A stretch of 64,000 nucleotides of DNA from Skermanella sp. TT6 (GTDB lineage Bacteria > Pseudomonadota > Alphaproteobacteria > Azospirillales > Azospirillaceae): NCBI RefSeq assembly GCF_016653635.2, contig NZ_CP067420.1, positions 5,048,001-5,112,000 of the forward strand, in the 5' to 3' direction. Below, in pieces: positions 13,618 through 22,282 of this stretch. Within the stretch, counting starts at the first letter, position 1, and each line of letters opens with the position of its first letter. The notes below the pieces were generated by a model. It was not told the origin of the DNA. It ran no database searches and worked only from the letters and a program-made list of their open reading frames with translations. The position numbers and the translations under genes were made by a program.

Positions 13618-14285
13618 CACTTGCCCGCCGGCGCGATGTCGGGCGTGATGTTGGCGTCCACCGCGCGGGCGGTGATCCTGACCGGCTCGCCCTTGCGGCA
13701 GTCCTTCATGCACGGCTCGCCGGCGGGAACGTCCGGACGGGGGTCCTCTTCCAGGAACCCGTCCCGGTTTGGCATCCTGATCGACACCAGCCTGGCGGCG
13801 TCCAGCGTCTCGTCCTGGCCCAGCAGGTCGTTCAGGTAGAGGATGTAGGCGACGATGCCGTAGGTCTCGTCCGCGGTCAGGCTGTGGGCCTGGCCGAACG
13901 GCATCGAGGTGTAGATGTAGCTGAACACGCCCGGCGCGTAGGGCCAGAAGCTGCCCACCGTGCGCACCGGATCGGCCGTCGCCAGCGTGTCGAAGCCGCC
14001 GGCCAGCGGCAGGTAGCGGGTGCCCTCGCCGAAGTCGCCGTGGCAGACGGCGCATTTTTCCGAGAACACCTCCTCGCCGTCGGTGGCGTTGCCGCTGCCG
14101 GCGGGCAGGCCCAGCCCGTCCTCCGCCCGGACGGTCCGGTTCCAGCCGGCGATCTCCTCCGGGGTGACCGGCCGGCCGAAGCCGTAGCGGTCGCCGGCCA
14201 TGGCCGCGCCGGACAGCAGGGTCGCGGCGAGCAGGGCGCCCAGCAGGACGCAGCGGCGTTTCGCATTCTCAGGAAATCTGGACAT
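13617..14285 (-). CDS. soxD: Monohaem cytochrome c subunit of sulfane dehydrogenase, short SoxD
   Basis: SoxD is the electron-accepting cytochrome of SoxCD, which oxidises the sulfane sulfur on SoxY in the periplasm. The 222-residue protein has a signal peptide, one haem site in EVFSEKCAVCHGDFGEG, the segments VGSFWPYAPGVFSYIYTSMPFG and MPNRDGF, and a C-terminal EPCMKDC motif, all typical of SoxD domain 1. Characterised SoxD proteins such as that of Paracoccus are diheme and close to 400 residues, so the second cytochrome domain is missing here. The start at 14285 overlaps the soxC stop by 17 bp; the longer frame adds an out-of-family extension. Confidence 0.85.
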   Translation of the reverse strand: MSRFPENAKRRCVLLGALLAATLLSGAAMAGDRYGFGRPVTPEEIAGWNRTVRAEDGLGLPAGSGNATDGEEVFSEKCAVCHGDFGEGTRYLPLAGGFDTLATADPVRTVGSFWPYAPGVFSYIYTSMPFGQAHSLTADETYGIVAYILYLNDLLGQDETLDAARLVSIRMPNRDGFLEEDPRPDVPAGEPCMKDCRKGEPVRITARAVDANITPDIAPAGK

Positions 14286-15606
14286 TCTCGACCTCGCCGC
14301 CGGGCAGGACATGCCACGTGTAGATGCTGTTCTTGTGGTAGATGCTGTTGGTGCCCCGGACCGCGCGGAGCTGCGGCAGCGAGGGCTGGACATAGCCGGT
14401 CTCGTCGATCGCCCGGCATTGCAGGAAGGCGTCCTTGCCGTCCCAGGTCCACGGGATCTCGAACCGGGTCAGGCACTTGGACAGAACCGGCTCGTTCAGC
14501 CGGGCGGGCGTCCAGGTGTTGCCGCCGTCGGCCGAGAAGTCCACCCGGCGGATCTTGCCGCGGCCGCTCCAGGCGAGGCCCGACACGTGGTACAGGCCGG
14601 GCCCCTGGCGTATCGGCTTTTCCGGGCAGGGGAAGGTGATGACCGAGTTGGCCTCCTGCATGAAGGTGAACTTGCGCGCCTTGCCGTCCGCCATCAGGTC
14701 GGTATAGCGCGATGTCTCCTCGCGGCTGTGCCAGGGCTTGTCGCCGACCTCCAGCCGGCGCAGCCACTTGACGCTCATGTTGCCCTCGTAGCCGGGCAGG
14801 AACAGGCGGATCGGATAGCCCTGCTCGCGCCGCAGCCGCTCGCCGTTCTGGCCCCAGGCGACCAGCGCGTCGTCCAGCGCCTTGTCCATCGGGATCGAGC
14901 GGTGGTTGCCGGCGGCGTCGGCTCCCTCGGCCAGGATCCACTTGGCCCCGGGCTTCACGCCGCACTCGTCGAGCAGGACCGAGAGCGGCACGCCGGTCCA
15001 TTCGCAGCAATGGATCATGCCGTGGGTGTATTGCAGGCGCGTCATCTGCGCGCCCTTCCACTCCATCCCGCCGTTGGCCGGGCATTCCAGGAAATGGATC
15101 CGGCTGACCGAGGGGAAGCGCGTGAGCTCGTCCATGGTGAAGATCAGGGGGCGATCGACCATGCCGTGGATCATCAGCCGGTGCTCGTCCGGGTTGATGT
15201 CGGCGCAACCGCCGTGGTGGCGCTCGAAGCAGACGCCGTTCGGCGTGATGATCCCGGACAGGTCGGCCAGCGGCGTGAAGCTGATCGAGGCGATGCGGTC
15301 CGCCGTCAGCCAGTCGACGTTGCGCCGGACCACGTTCGCCTCGTACGGCGACGGCATGCCGTAGGGATACTCGACCACTCCGTATCCGGCCGTGGTCGTC
15401 CAGGGCGGGTTGTTGGGCGGCAGGTTCGCCGGATCGGCCGGGCCGGCCAGCGCCGGGCGGGATGTTCCCGACAGCAGCGCCGGCGCCGCCGCGAGGCCGG
15501 CGGTTCCGCCCGCGACCTTGCGCAGGAAGGATCGGCGCGACGGGCTCTCCCCGGGCCGGACGGCTGTCGGGGTGCGCGGAGGGGCAGTTTCGTCTTGGTC
15601 GTTCAT
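14269..15606 (-). CDS. soxC: Molybdopterin-dependent sulfane/sulfite dehydrogenase subunit SoxC
   Basis: SoxC is the molybdenum catalytic subunit of SoxCD. The 445-residue protein carries a twin-arginine leader (SPSRRSFLRKVAGG), a sulfite-oxidase-type Moco domain with the cysteine ligand in IHFLECPANGGMEW and the HGGCADINPDEHRLMIHGMV segment. A C-terminal dimerisation domain follows (RRVDFSADGGNTW). The ATG at 15606 is preferred because it has an AGGGAG ribosome-binding site; the open frame upstream is out-of-frame DNA of the neighbouring cytochrome gene. SorA-type sulfite dehydrogenase is the alternative, but the SoxD-like neighbour favours SoxC. Confidence 0.93.
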   Translation of the reverse strand: MNDQDETAPPRTPTAVRPGESPSRRSFLRKVAGGTAGLAAAPALLSGTSRPALAGPADPANLPPNNPPWTTTAGYGVVEYPYGMPSPYEANVVRRNVDWLTADRIASISFTPLADLSGIITPNGVCFERHHGGCADINPDEHRLMIHGMVDRPLIFTMDELTRFPSVSRIHFLECPANGGMEWKGAQMTRLQYTHGMIHCCEWTGVPLSVLLDECGVKPGAKWILAEGADAAGNHRSIPMDKALDDALVAWGQNGERLRREQGYPIRLFLPGYEGNMSVKWLRRLEVGDKPWHSREETSRYTDLMADGKARKFTFMQEANSVITFPCPEKPIRQGPGLYHVSGLAWSGRGKIRRVDFSADGGNTWTPARLNEPVLSKCLTRFEIPWTWDGKDAFLQCRAIDETGYVQPSLPQLRAVRGTNSIYHKNSIYTWHVLPGGEVENVQIS

Positions 15607-15635
15607 GGTGCGCTCCCTGGGATCGTTCCGCGGGT

Positions 15636-16940
15636 TCATTTCTTGGCGGGCAAGGTCTGGGCGTAGGCCAGGATGCTGCCGATGATGTCCGCCGGCATCG
15701 CGCGGAGCGGCGGCATGGTGTCTCCCGGATGGCCGTTGTAGACGCTGTGCAGCGACCGCCACGGATCCGACGCGACCATCCGGCCGAGCGGCGGCATGGT
15801 CCGGACGGCACGGCCGTCCTTGCCGTGGCAGGTCGCGCAGATGGTCTGGAAGAAGGGTTCCCCGGCGGCGGCGTCGCCCTTGAACCTGCGCTCCGCATCG
15901 TCGATGAAGACCGCCATGTCCACCTGCCCCCGGGTCACGAAGCGCGCCAGGTCGGTGAGGTCCCGGACCGACAGCAGGCCTCCGAACTGGTGGACCTGGT
16001 TCGACAGCGCCGCCGCCACGGCGGCAGGATCGGCCCCCTCCAGGTTCCGCAGCCCGGCGATGCCGTCGCGCCCGCGATAGTCCCAGCCGTGGCACTCGAC
16101 GCAGCGCCAGGTGGATTGCGGGCGCAGCCCCTCGTCCATGGCCGCCCGGGCGGCCGGGAACGAGGGGTGAAGCCCCGGCGGCGGCGTCCGGCCGTTCTCC
16201 TTGAACCAGTTGTCGTAGAGCCGGCCGCCGCGGACCAGCGAGGCGGTTGGGTCGCGCTGGGGAAGGGTCTGGAGATAGGCCAGCGTGTCGGTCAGGACGG
16301 CCCGGTCCAGCGCCCGAAGCGCCGGCATGCTGCCGTTGGGATGGCCGTTCATCATGCTGTGCAGGGCATGCCAGGGCTGGTCGCGGCCAAGCTCGCCCAG
16401 CGGCGGCATGCTTTCGACCTGGAGCCCGTCGGCGCCGTGGCAGTTGGCGCAGATCGTCTGGAAATAGACGGCGCCCCGCGCCGGCTCGCCCCGGGCCCTG
16501 AGGGTCTCCGGGTCGATATGGTCCGTCATGGCGACCTGGCCGCCGGTCACGAAGTTGGCGAGGTCCTGGATGTCCTCCGCGTCGAGCAGCGCGCCGTAGC
16601 CGTGGGACGGGTGGCGCAGCAGCGCCGCGACCGCCGCCGGGTCGCCGCCCTGGAAGGCGCCGAGGCCCCTGGCGGTCCCGCCCGAGGCGCCGTCGGCTCC
16701 GCGGTAATCCCAGCCGTGGCACTCCACGCAGCGCCCGGAACCGGTCCCGGCGGCGCCCTCCGCGCGCTCCTTGCGGAGATGGGAGATCCGGCGCTCGTGC
16801 TCGCCGGTCTCCACGTGCCAGTTATCGTAGAGCCGGCCGCCCCGTGCGATCGAGGACAGCACCTCCTCCGCGCCGGCCGGAAGGGCCGCGAGAAGCGCCG
16901 CCAGGACCAGGACGGCCGGACCGATGATGCGGACGGGCAT
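15636..16940 (-). CDS. Periplasmic tetrahaem cytochrome c built of two repeated dihaem units
   Basis: I do not recognise a named family. The 434-residue protein has a signal peptide (VLVLAALLAALPAGAEE) and four haem-c motifs: CVECHGWDYRG, CANCHGADG, CVECHGWDYRG and CATCHGKDG. The two halves (about residues 28-235 and 236-434) repeat each other in order: GGRLYDNW, CVECHGWDYRG, GDPAAVAA/GADPAAVAA, a helix ending in FVTGGQVxM/FVTRGQVDM, the second haem, PPLG, DPW..LHS and NGHP. It lies 29 bp before soxC and 23 bp after the NapC-like gene, so it is probably an electron carrier between SoxCD/FccAB and the quinone or oxidase side. That role is inferred. Confidence 0.88.
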   Translation of the reverse strand: MPVRIIGPAVLVLAALLAALPAGAEEVLSSIARGGRLYDNWHVETGEHERRISHLRKERAEGAAGTGSGRCVECHGWDYRGADGASGGTARGLGAFQGGDPAAVAALLRHPSHGYGALLDAEDIQDLANFVTGGQVAMTDHIDPETLRARGEPARGAVYFQTICANCHGADGLQVESMPPLGELGRDQPWHALHSMMNGHPNGSMPALRALDRAVLTDTLAYLQTLPQRDPTASLVRGGRLYDNWFKENGRTPPPGLHPSFPAARAAMDEGLRPQSTWRCVECHGWDYRGRDGIAGLRNLEGADPAAVAAALSNQVHQFGGLLSVRDLTDLARFVTRGQVDMAVFIDDAERRFKGDAAAGEPFFQTICATCHGKDGRAVRTMPPLGRMVASDPWRSLHSVYNGHPGDTMPPLRAMPADIIGSILAYAQTLPAKK

Positions 16941-16963
16941 GCTTGCCTCCAGTCGTGCCGGAC

Positions 16964-17536
16964 TCACTTCGGGTCGTATCCGGCGGGCAGTTCGTGGACG
17001 ATGCCCTTGTGGCAGTCGATGCAATGCTTGCCCTCCTGCATCGCCACGGGGTGCCGGACCTTGGCCCGCCGCCCCTGCTCGCCCAGGTTCATGGCGTCGA
17101 AGGCGTGGCAGTTCCGGCACTCGCGCGACTGGGTGCTTTCCATGCGCGCCCAGACTCGGGTCGCCATCTCCAGCCGGTGGGCCTCGAACTTCTCGGGCGT
17201 GTCGATGGTGCCCAGCAGGTGATGCCAGACATCCTTGACGGCCACGACCTTGGCGACCAGCTTGGGGCCGAACTCCTTGGGCACGTGGCAGTCCTCGCAC
17301 TCCGCCCGGACGCCGGTGCGGTTGGTGAAGTGGATGCTCTTGCGGTACTCGGCATAGGTCCCGGTCTCCATCTCGTGGCACGAGATGCAGAACTCCATGC
17401 GGTTGGTGTACTCGGCGAAGACCGTGAACCCGCCGAGGAACACGACCGCGGCGGCGACGCCCGAGAAGATCAGGACCATCCCGCCGCCGAAGACGGGCCA
17501 CGGGCGCGCAAGCCGGTTCCAGAGTCGGCCGAACAT
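16964..17536 (-). CDS. NapC/NirT-family membrane-anchored tetrahaem cytochrome c
   Basis: The family links the membrane quinol pool to periplasmic redox partners. The 190-residue protein has one N-terminal membrane anchor (about residues 15-38) and four CxxCH sites: CISCH with the METGTYAEY context, CEDCH, CRNCH and CIDCH. SIHFTNRTGVRAECEDCHVP and RHPVAMQEGKHCIDCHKGI are typical NapC/NirT segments. Finding it inside a sulfur-oxidation operon next to a tetrahaem cytochrome is unusual; it could connect the periplasmic cytochromes to quinone in either direction. No nitrate or nitrite reductase subunit is nearby. Confidence 0.93.
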   Translation of the reverse strand: MFGRLWNRLARPWPVFGGGMVLIFSGVAAAVVFLGGFTVFAEYTNRMEFCISCHEMETGTYAEYRKSIHFTNRTGVRAECEDCHVPKEFGPKLVAKVVAVKDVWHHLLGTIDTPEKFEAHRLEMATRVWARMESTQSRECRNCHAFDAMNLGEQGRRAKVRHPVAMQEGKHCIDCHKGIVHELPAGYDPK

Positions 17537-17607
17537 GGGGAACTCTCCGATTCAGGGGAATGCCCGCCGGTCCCTCGGGCGCGAAGCGCCCGGGCGGCTG
17601 GCCAGGC

Positions 17608-18912
17608 TCAGCCCCAGGCGTCGTGGCGGATATTGTCGAACCAGCTGTAGGCGTACATCAGATCCCGCCGGCGATCCTCGGCCGAGGCGCCGAGCGGCGA
17701 GATGCCGCCCGCGTCCGGCAGCTCGACGATCTTGTTGTCGGCCGCGCTGTAGCCGTAGACGCCCGCGATCGAGAAGCAGTGGTCGGTTCCCGCCACCGAG
17801 TAGCAGGTGTTGATGTAGGACGGCTTGGGCGGCTCCTGCCCCTTGAGCGCGGAGACCACCGCCGCGGCGGCCACCTTGGCCTGGGAATTGGCGCCGTAGG
17901 CCGACTTGGGCATGGTCGCCGCGTCGGCGGCATCGCCCATCACGTAGATCCCGGGGAGCTTCTTCGCCTCGAAGGTGCCCTTGTTGACCGGGACCCAAGC
18001 CCCCTCGGTCAGGCCGGCATCGACCGCGATCCGTCCGGCGCCCTGCGGCGGGATCACGTTGACCACGTCGCCCTTGAAGGTCCCGGCTTCCGCCGTCACC
18101 GTCATGGTGCCCGGATCTACCTTCAGCACCTTGCCGCCCTCCTTGAGGGGGATCCAGGTGATCATGCTGTCGGCCGTGCCGAAGCCGTAGAACTTCTCCC
18201 AGGCCTCCTTGAACAGCGGCTGCTTGGAGAAGGCGTCCTTGGCGTCGAGGATGATGACCTTCGACTTCGGCTTGTGGTGCTTGAAGTAATTGGCGATCAG
18301 GCTGGCGCGCTCGTACGGGCCGGGCGGGCAGCGGAACGGGTTGGCCGGGGCCACCATGACGAAGGTGCCGCCGTCCGGCATGGCCTCGAGCTGGCGGCGC
18401 AGCAGCGCGGTCTGCGCCCCCGCCTTCCAGGCGTGCGGCATCTTCTCCGCCGCCTCGACGCCGTAGCCTTCGAGGCCCGCATGGTTCAGCTCGATTCCCG
18501 GGGCCACGACGCAGCGGTCGAAGCCGAAGGTCTGGCCGCCCTTGGTCGTCACCGTCCGGGCCGCGCCGTCGACGGCGGTCACCAGGTCGTGGACCACGGC
18601 GATGCCGTGCTTCTTCAGCCCGTCGTAGCCGATCGCCAGGCTCTCCAGCTTGCGCTCGCCGCCGATCACCTCGTTGCTCATGAAGCAGGTGTGGTACTGG
18701 GGGTTGGCCTCGATCAGCGTGACCTCGACCGAGGGATCGAAGCGCTTCAGGTACTTGGCGGCGGTCGCTCCGGCCGGCCCGCCGCCGACCACGACCACCT
18801 TGGGTCCGGCGGCGCGGGCGATGCGGGGCATCGCGACCACGCCGGCCGCGGCGGCTCCCGCCAGATTCAGGGCCGCGAGTTTCAGGAAGGTCCGGCGTCC
18901 GGTGTTCTGCAT
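17608..18912 (-). CDS. fccB: Flavocytochrome c sulfide dehydrogenase, flavoprotein subunit
   Basis: FccB oxidises sulfide to sulfur species in the periplasm and passes electrons to FccA. The 434-residue protein has a twin-arginine-like leader ([14 protein letters not shown]), the FAD fold [17 protein letters not shown], and the cysteine of [11 protein letters not shown] (C76), which corresponds to the residue that binds FAD covalently in characterised FccB. The cysteines in [14 protein letters not shown] and INTCYSVAG match the redox-active disulfide. The ATG at 18912 has a GAGGG ribosome-binding site; an upstream GTG (18927) overlapping the fccA stop has none. It follows fccA directly. Confidence 0.95.
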   Translation of the reverse strand: MQNTGRRTFLKLAALNLAGAAAAGVVAMPRIARAAGPKVVVVGGGPAGATAAKYLKRFDPSVEVTLIEANPQYHTCFMSNEVIGGERKLESLAIGYDGLKKHGIAVVHDLVTAVDGAARTVTTKGGQTFGFDRCVVAPGIELNHAGLEGYGVEAAEKMPHAWKAGAQTALLRRQLEAMPDGGTFVMVAPANPFRCPPGPYERASLIANYFKHHKPKSKVIILDAKDAFSKQPLFKEAWEKFYGFGTADSMITWIPLKEGGKVLKVDPGTMTVTAEAGTFKGDVVNVIPPQGAGRIAVDAGLTEGAWVPVNKGTFEAKKLPGIYVMGDAADAATMPKSAYGANSQAKVAAAAVVSALKGQEPPKPSYINTCYSVAGTDHCFSIAGVYGYSAADNKIVELPDAGGISPLGASAEDRRRDLMYAYSWFDNIRHDAWG

Positions 18913-18923
18913 GGCGGCGGCCC

Positions 18924-19526
18924 TCACTTCACGCTGGCATAGTAGTGGAGGATCGCGTCGAACGCGTCCCTGCCCTGGTCGGCGAGCAATGCGTCGAACT
19001 TCTGCTTCTGGCGCTTCTCCATCGCGCGCCGGCCGGACAGGAAGTCGGTCACCGAGAACTGCATGTAGGGCAGCCGCTGCCCGGCGAGCACGCCGACGCC
19101 CTCGCCGACCTTGCCTTCCTCCTCATGGCAGGACTCGCAGTATTTCTTCGCCAGGCCCTTGCCGGCGTCCGCCTTCGCCTGGTCCACCGCCTGGCCGGGC
19201 CGTTCGAACGGCTTGCCCTCGAAATATTCGGCCAGCTTGTCGATTTCGGCGTCGCTGTAGCCCTTGGCGATCCGTCCCATCACGGTGGAGGGCCGCGTCT
19301 CGGTCTTGTAGGCGATCATGCTGTCGACGAAGTATTCCGGCGACAGGCTGGCGATCGTGGGCGTCGCGGCGCCGATGCTGCTGCCGTCGGTTCCGTGGCA
19401 CGCCGCGCAGGAAACGGCGAGCAGTTCGGTCTCCAGATCCGCCAGCGCCGGCGCCGACCACAGGATCGCGCCGAGCAGGAGGGCGGAACCCAGCCGGCGG
19501 CTTGGGATTGATGGCCTCACGAGCAT
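18924..19526 (-). CDS. fccA: Flavocytochrome c sulfide dehydrogenase, dihaem cytochrome subunit
   Basis: This is the electron-accepting subunit of FccAB. The 200-residue protein has a signal peptide ([17 protein letters not shown]) and two cytochrome c domains with haem sites [11 protein letters not shown] and YCESCHEEE, in the c4/FccA arrangement. It is the first gene of the long minus-strand sulfur unit. The 221-bp upstream gap carries the AT-rich candidate operator shared with soxY. Because cytochrome c4 proteins look similar, the FccA call leans on the fccB gene that follows. Confidence 0.9.
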   Translation of the reverse strand: MLVRPSIPSRRLGSALLLGAILWSAPALADLETELLAVSCAACHGTDGSSIGAATPTIASLSPEYFVDSMIAYKTETRPSTVMGRIAKGYSDAEIDKLAEYFEGKPFERPGQAVDQAKADAGKGLAKKYCESCHEEEGKVGEGVGVLAGQRLPYMQFSVTDFLSGRRAMEKRQKQKFDALLADQGRDAFDAILHYYASVK

Positions 19527-19626
19527 GTCCTGGGAACCTCCCCGTTCCGTTTCGTTGTTCCGGACGGATGCTCCGCTGGCTGTCGCGCTGCCGCCTTCGC
19601 CTGAACGATCGTCCGAATGGACGACT

Positions 19627-19650
19627 TATATCAGGGAACTCGTATATAAT
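19627..19650. promoter_or_regulatory. Candidate operator upstream of fccA (site B)
   Basis: TATATCAG (19627-19634), 8 bp, then TATATAAT (19643-19650), about 101 bp before the fccA start. The spacing and right half-site are identical to site A at 12140-12163, and the distance to the first gene is almost the same. On the minus strand TGATATAAG within it resembles an extended -10 element, so a repressor here could block the promoter. A short palindrome ATTCCGAAT follows at 19653-19661. Confidence 0.55.
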
Positions 19651-19747
19651 GGATTCCGAATGTAAGAAAGCCGGCCGGGGCGGCGCAGAAATGATCCAGA
19701 TCAATTTTTCGGCAATGCCGGCGGACCGCCGCGCGGCCGCCCGGCCG

Positions 19748-20995
19748 CTACAGCCCGACCCCGTAGAACTCGAGCTGCCAGGTCATCTCGACCGGGGTCA
19801 GCGGATAATCCACGCCGTTGCGGGCATTCAGCAGCATGCGCGGCGGGATGTTGGCGGCGCGCGACTGGAGCTGCATGGCGCACCGCATGCTCAGGCCCGC
19901 GCGCCAGGCCAGCGCCGTGACCCCCTTGGGGCTCTGCGCCGCGATGATCTCCTCCACCAGGGACGGAGAGATGCCGGCCATCAGCGCCAGGCCCAGCTTG
20001 ACGAACACCATGTCGTTCCACGACAGGGCGTCGCTGATGGCGCTTTCGTCGAGTTGTCCGACCATGAAAAGCCGGCGGGCGCGGTGCTCGGGCGACTCGC
20101 CGTCGGACCTCTGGTCCAGGTAGTCGATCCGGCGCCGGGCAACGCTGACCACCTCGGCCGCGGTCTCGGCATCCAGGTCGCGGCGCTGGCGCAGGATGGT
20201 CAGCACGTGCTGGTCGACGAATTCGGCGAGCCGGACCGCGAGGCGGCCGGGCAGCCTGGGCCGCCTGGCCAGCGGTTCCTGCCAGGACGGGCGGGCGGCC
20301 GACTGCTCGACCATGCCGGACAGGGTGTTCTCGGGGATCAGGGCGCCGTGGTTGTCGAGCAGCGCGGTCGATGCCTCGACGTCGCCCGTCTCGTACAAGG
20401 CCGCCGCGACCGGGCCGGAGACGCCGCCGCGCTGGGCGATCGCGCTGAGCACCCAGGATTTCGGCTGGTTGGCGATGATGCTCAGCAGGTCCTTGTCGGT
20501 CAGGGTGGCGCAATAGTGCAGGATCGGCTCCGCCACCTCCCGCTCGACGTCGCGCGCCAGATGCGCGCACAGGTCGGGCGGCGCGCAGGCGACGTCCTTC
20601 AGGCTGGACGCCAGCGCCTGCCGGACTCCGACCGCCTGGTCGCGCGCCAGCTGCTCCAAAGTCCGCACCGTGAGCTGGAAGAGCTGGCCCTGCGCCTCGC
20701 GCGAGAGGTCGGGGAGCAGGCGGGCCAGCTTGTCCGCCAGCAGGCGGCGCACGCTCTCGTCGCTGTCGCGCGCCAGGACCGCGCTGGCCTGCGCCGGCGC
20801 CGACGGGTTGGCGGCCACTTCGCGGCGCACCTCGACCGCGGGATCGATCGCCAGATAATAGAGCAGTTCCGGCCTGACATCCTCGCGCCCGGCCACCCGC
20901 GCGCGGACGGCGGTGTCCTCGCTCTGCGCCATGCGCTTCGAGGTCTCGTAATCGAGCGGGCCGTCGGGCGGCGGGTTCTGCTCTCTGCTGGGCAC
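19748..20995 (-). CDS. DUF2336 family protein (paralogue 1)
   Basis: This cytoplasmic alpha-helical protein belongs to DUF2336, common in alphaproteobacteria and without a defined biochemical role. The first 200 residues contain HEAT-like helical repeats, for example VRRLLADKLARLLPDLSREAQ and VREALASSLKD-type units. The C-terminal half holds LDESAISDALSWNDMVFVKLGLALM. The GTG at 20995 with an AGGACAG ribosome-binding site is chosen (415 residues); the open frame continues upstream but would run into the Nudix gene. A second DUF2336 gene lies 1.4 kb away in opposite orientation. Confidence 0.8.
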   Translation of the reverse strand: MPSREQNPPPDGPLDYETSKRMAQSEDTAVRARVAGREDVRPELLYYLAIDPAVEVRREVAANPSAPAQASAVLARDSDESVRRLLADKLARLLPDLSREAQGQLFQLTVRTLEQLARDQAVGVRQALASSLKDVACAPPDLCAHLARDVEREVAEPILHYCATLTDKDLLSIIANQPKSWVLSAIAQRGGVSGPVAAALYETGDVEASTALLDNHGALIPENTLSGMVEQSAARPSWQEPLARRPRLPGRLAVRLAEFVDQHVLTILRQRRDLDAETAAEVVSVARRRIDYLDQRSDGESPEHRARRLFMVGQLDESAISDALSWNDMVFVKLGLALMAGISPSLVEEIIAAQSPKGVTALAWRAGLSMRCAMQLQSRAANIPPRMLLNARNGVDYPLTPVEMTWQLEFYGVGL

Positions 20996-21096
20996 GATCT
21001 GTCCTGGTCTGCCGGGCGCGGCGTTGGCTCGCCGCGCCGATCCCGAACCTTTATCGGCGATCAGGGTTTCCAGAAGATGAACTTGCAGGCTGGGCC

Positions 21097-21648
21097 TTAC
21101 AGGCCCGTGGGCGGCGGCGGTTCCGGTTCGGGGTTGGTCGCCGGGCTGAACTCGTGCTCGCGGCGCCGGCCGTTGAACTCGTCCAGGGCCCAGCGCACGG
21201 TCGGAAAGGCGATCCTGTCCCAGGGGATCTCGTCCCACCTGAAAAGCCCCACCTCCAGGCTTTCAGGTCCCGCCGCCACGTCCGGCGACCGGAGCCGCGC
21301 GCGGTAGATGAGCTGGACCTGGCTGATGCGCGGGATTTCGTACACGGCGAGCAGGCAATCGATCTCGATCCTGGCCCTCGCCTCCTCCCAGGCTTCGCGG
21401 ATCGCCCCCTCGGCGGTCGTCTCGTTCAGCTCCATGTAGCCGGCCGGCAGGGTCCAAAGCCCCTTGCTCGGTTCGATCGCCCGGCGGCACAGCAGGATGC
21501 GGTCCTCCCACGCGGCCACCGACCCCACCACGATCTTCGGGTTCTCGTAATTGATGAAGCCGCAATCGGGGCATACCAGGCGGTGACGGTCGTCGCCCTC
21601 GGGGATGATGCGGACTGTCGGCCCGCTCGGCTTTGGATCGGAGGTCAT
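21097..21648 (-). CDS. Nudix hydrolase with N-terminal zinc ribbon
   Basis: The enzyme hydrolyses nucleoside diphosphates linked to another moiety; the exact substrate cannot be told. The 183-residue protein has a zinc-ribbon-like [13 protein letters not shown] segment (only one CxxC is seen) and a complete Nudix box [20 protein letters not shown]. The C-terminus is acidic and proline-rich. The arrangement resembles ADP-ribose or NADH-type pyrophosphatases with a nucleic-acid-style ribbon. It lies between the two DUF2336 genes. Confidence 0.92.
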   Translation of the reverse strand: MTSDPKPSGPTVRIIPEGDDRHRLVCPDCGFINYENPKIVVGSVAAWEDRILLCRRAIEPSKGLWTLPAGYMELNETTAEGAIREAWEEARARIEIDCLLAVYEIPRISQVQLIYRARLRSPDVAAGPESLEVGLFRWDEIPWDRIAFPTVRWALDEFNGRRREHEFSPATNPEPEPPPPTGL

Positions 21649-21715
21649 GGCCGTAATGTGGCGCAGCCCGTGGGAGCGGGCAAGCGGAACGCGCCGATGT
21701 CCTCGGGCGGAGACT

Positions 21716-21919
21716 TCAGACCGTGATGTTCACGTTCCGGCCGCGCGTGGCGAAGGGGTCCGTCACCGGCTGGTTCTCCGGCGTGCCGCCCTGCGTTCCG
21801 CCGACGGCCTGACCGCCGCCCTGGCCGCCCTGCTGCTCGTCCTGGGGACGGGTCGCGGCTGTTTGGAGCGGGCTGGAGTAGCCCGATGCGGGACCGACTC
21901 CCGATGCTTGCACTTGCAT
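21716..21919 (-). CDS. Small Gln/Gly-rich protein of unknown function
   Basis: This 67-residue ORF begins [14 protein letters not shown], has a [20 protein letters not shown] low-complexity core and ends in RGRNVNITV. It has a strong AGGAG ribosome-binding site 8 bp before the ATG and sits alone 67 bp upstream of the Nudix gene, in the same orientation. It has no signal peptide, membrane segment or cysteine. I do not recognise the family; the RBS is the main argument that it is translated. Confidence 0.5.
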   Translation of the reverse strand: MQVQASGVGPASGYSSPLQTAATRPQDEQQGGQGGGQAVGGTQGGTPENQPVTDPFATRGRNVNITV

Positions 21920-22068
21920 GGCGATCTCCTGGACGCGCTGCGGAAGCCGGGCCTCGCACGAGCCCGCCGCATTCCGAAGAAGGGTTATACCGTCTGGAGT
22001 ATAGCCCGCACCGGAGGGATAAAGCCATACCCATGAGGCTGCGACGGCACTGCCTTTCAGGAGGGTGA

Positions 22069-22119
22069 ATGACCTTGCCCGGCCTATTCTCCAGCGCCCG
22101 GCGGGCTTGCGCCAAATAG
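22069..22119 (+). CDS. Possible 16-codon micro-ORF with strong RBS
   Basis: An AGGAGG sequence lies 3-4 bp before ATG (22069), which opens a 16-residue frame ending in TAG. It precedes an AT-rich patch (22117-22140) that probably holds the promoter for the downstream chain of overlapping ORFs. There is no other support. Confidence 0.2.
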   Translation: MTLPGLFSSARRACAK

Positions 22120-22204
22120 CTTAAAATACAATCGAATCCGCGGCCCGGTCGCGGCCCGATGATCCAGGGGCGGCGGATTAACATTTTACTAAGGAAGATT
22201 CCGC

Positions 22205-22282
22205 ATGCTCTTCACGCTGCGAAGCCAGCGGGAACACGGTCCCGATCCAATGACCGGCCGACCAGAAGGGTCGCGACGATGA
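22205..22282 (+). CDS. Possible 25-codon leader ORF overlapping the next ORF (ATGA)
   Basis: The frame MLFTLRSQREHGP... has an AAGGAAG ribosome-binding site 7 bp before its ATG. It ends in TGA overlapping the ATG of the 39-codon ORF (ATGA at 22279-22282). It is too small to assign a function. Its interest is that it starts a chain of coupled frames running into the DUF2336 gene. Confidence 0.3.
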   Translation: MLFTLRSQREHGPDPMTGRPEGSRR

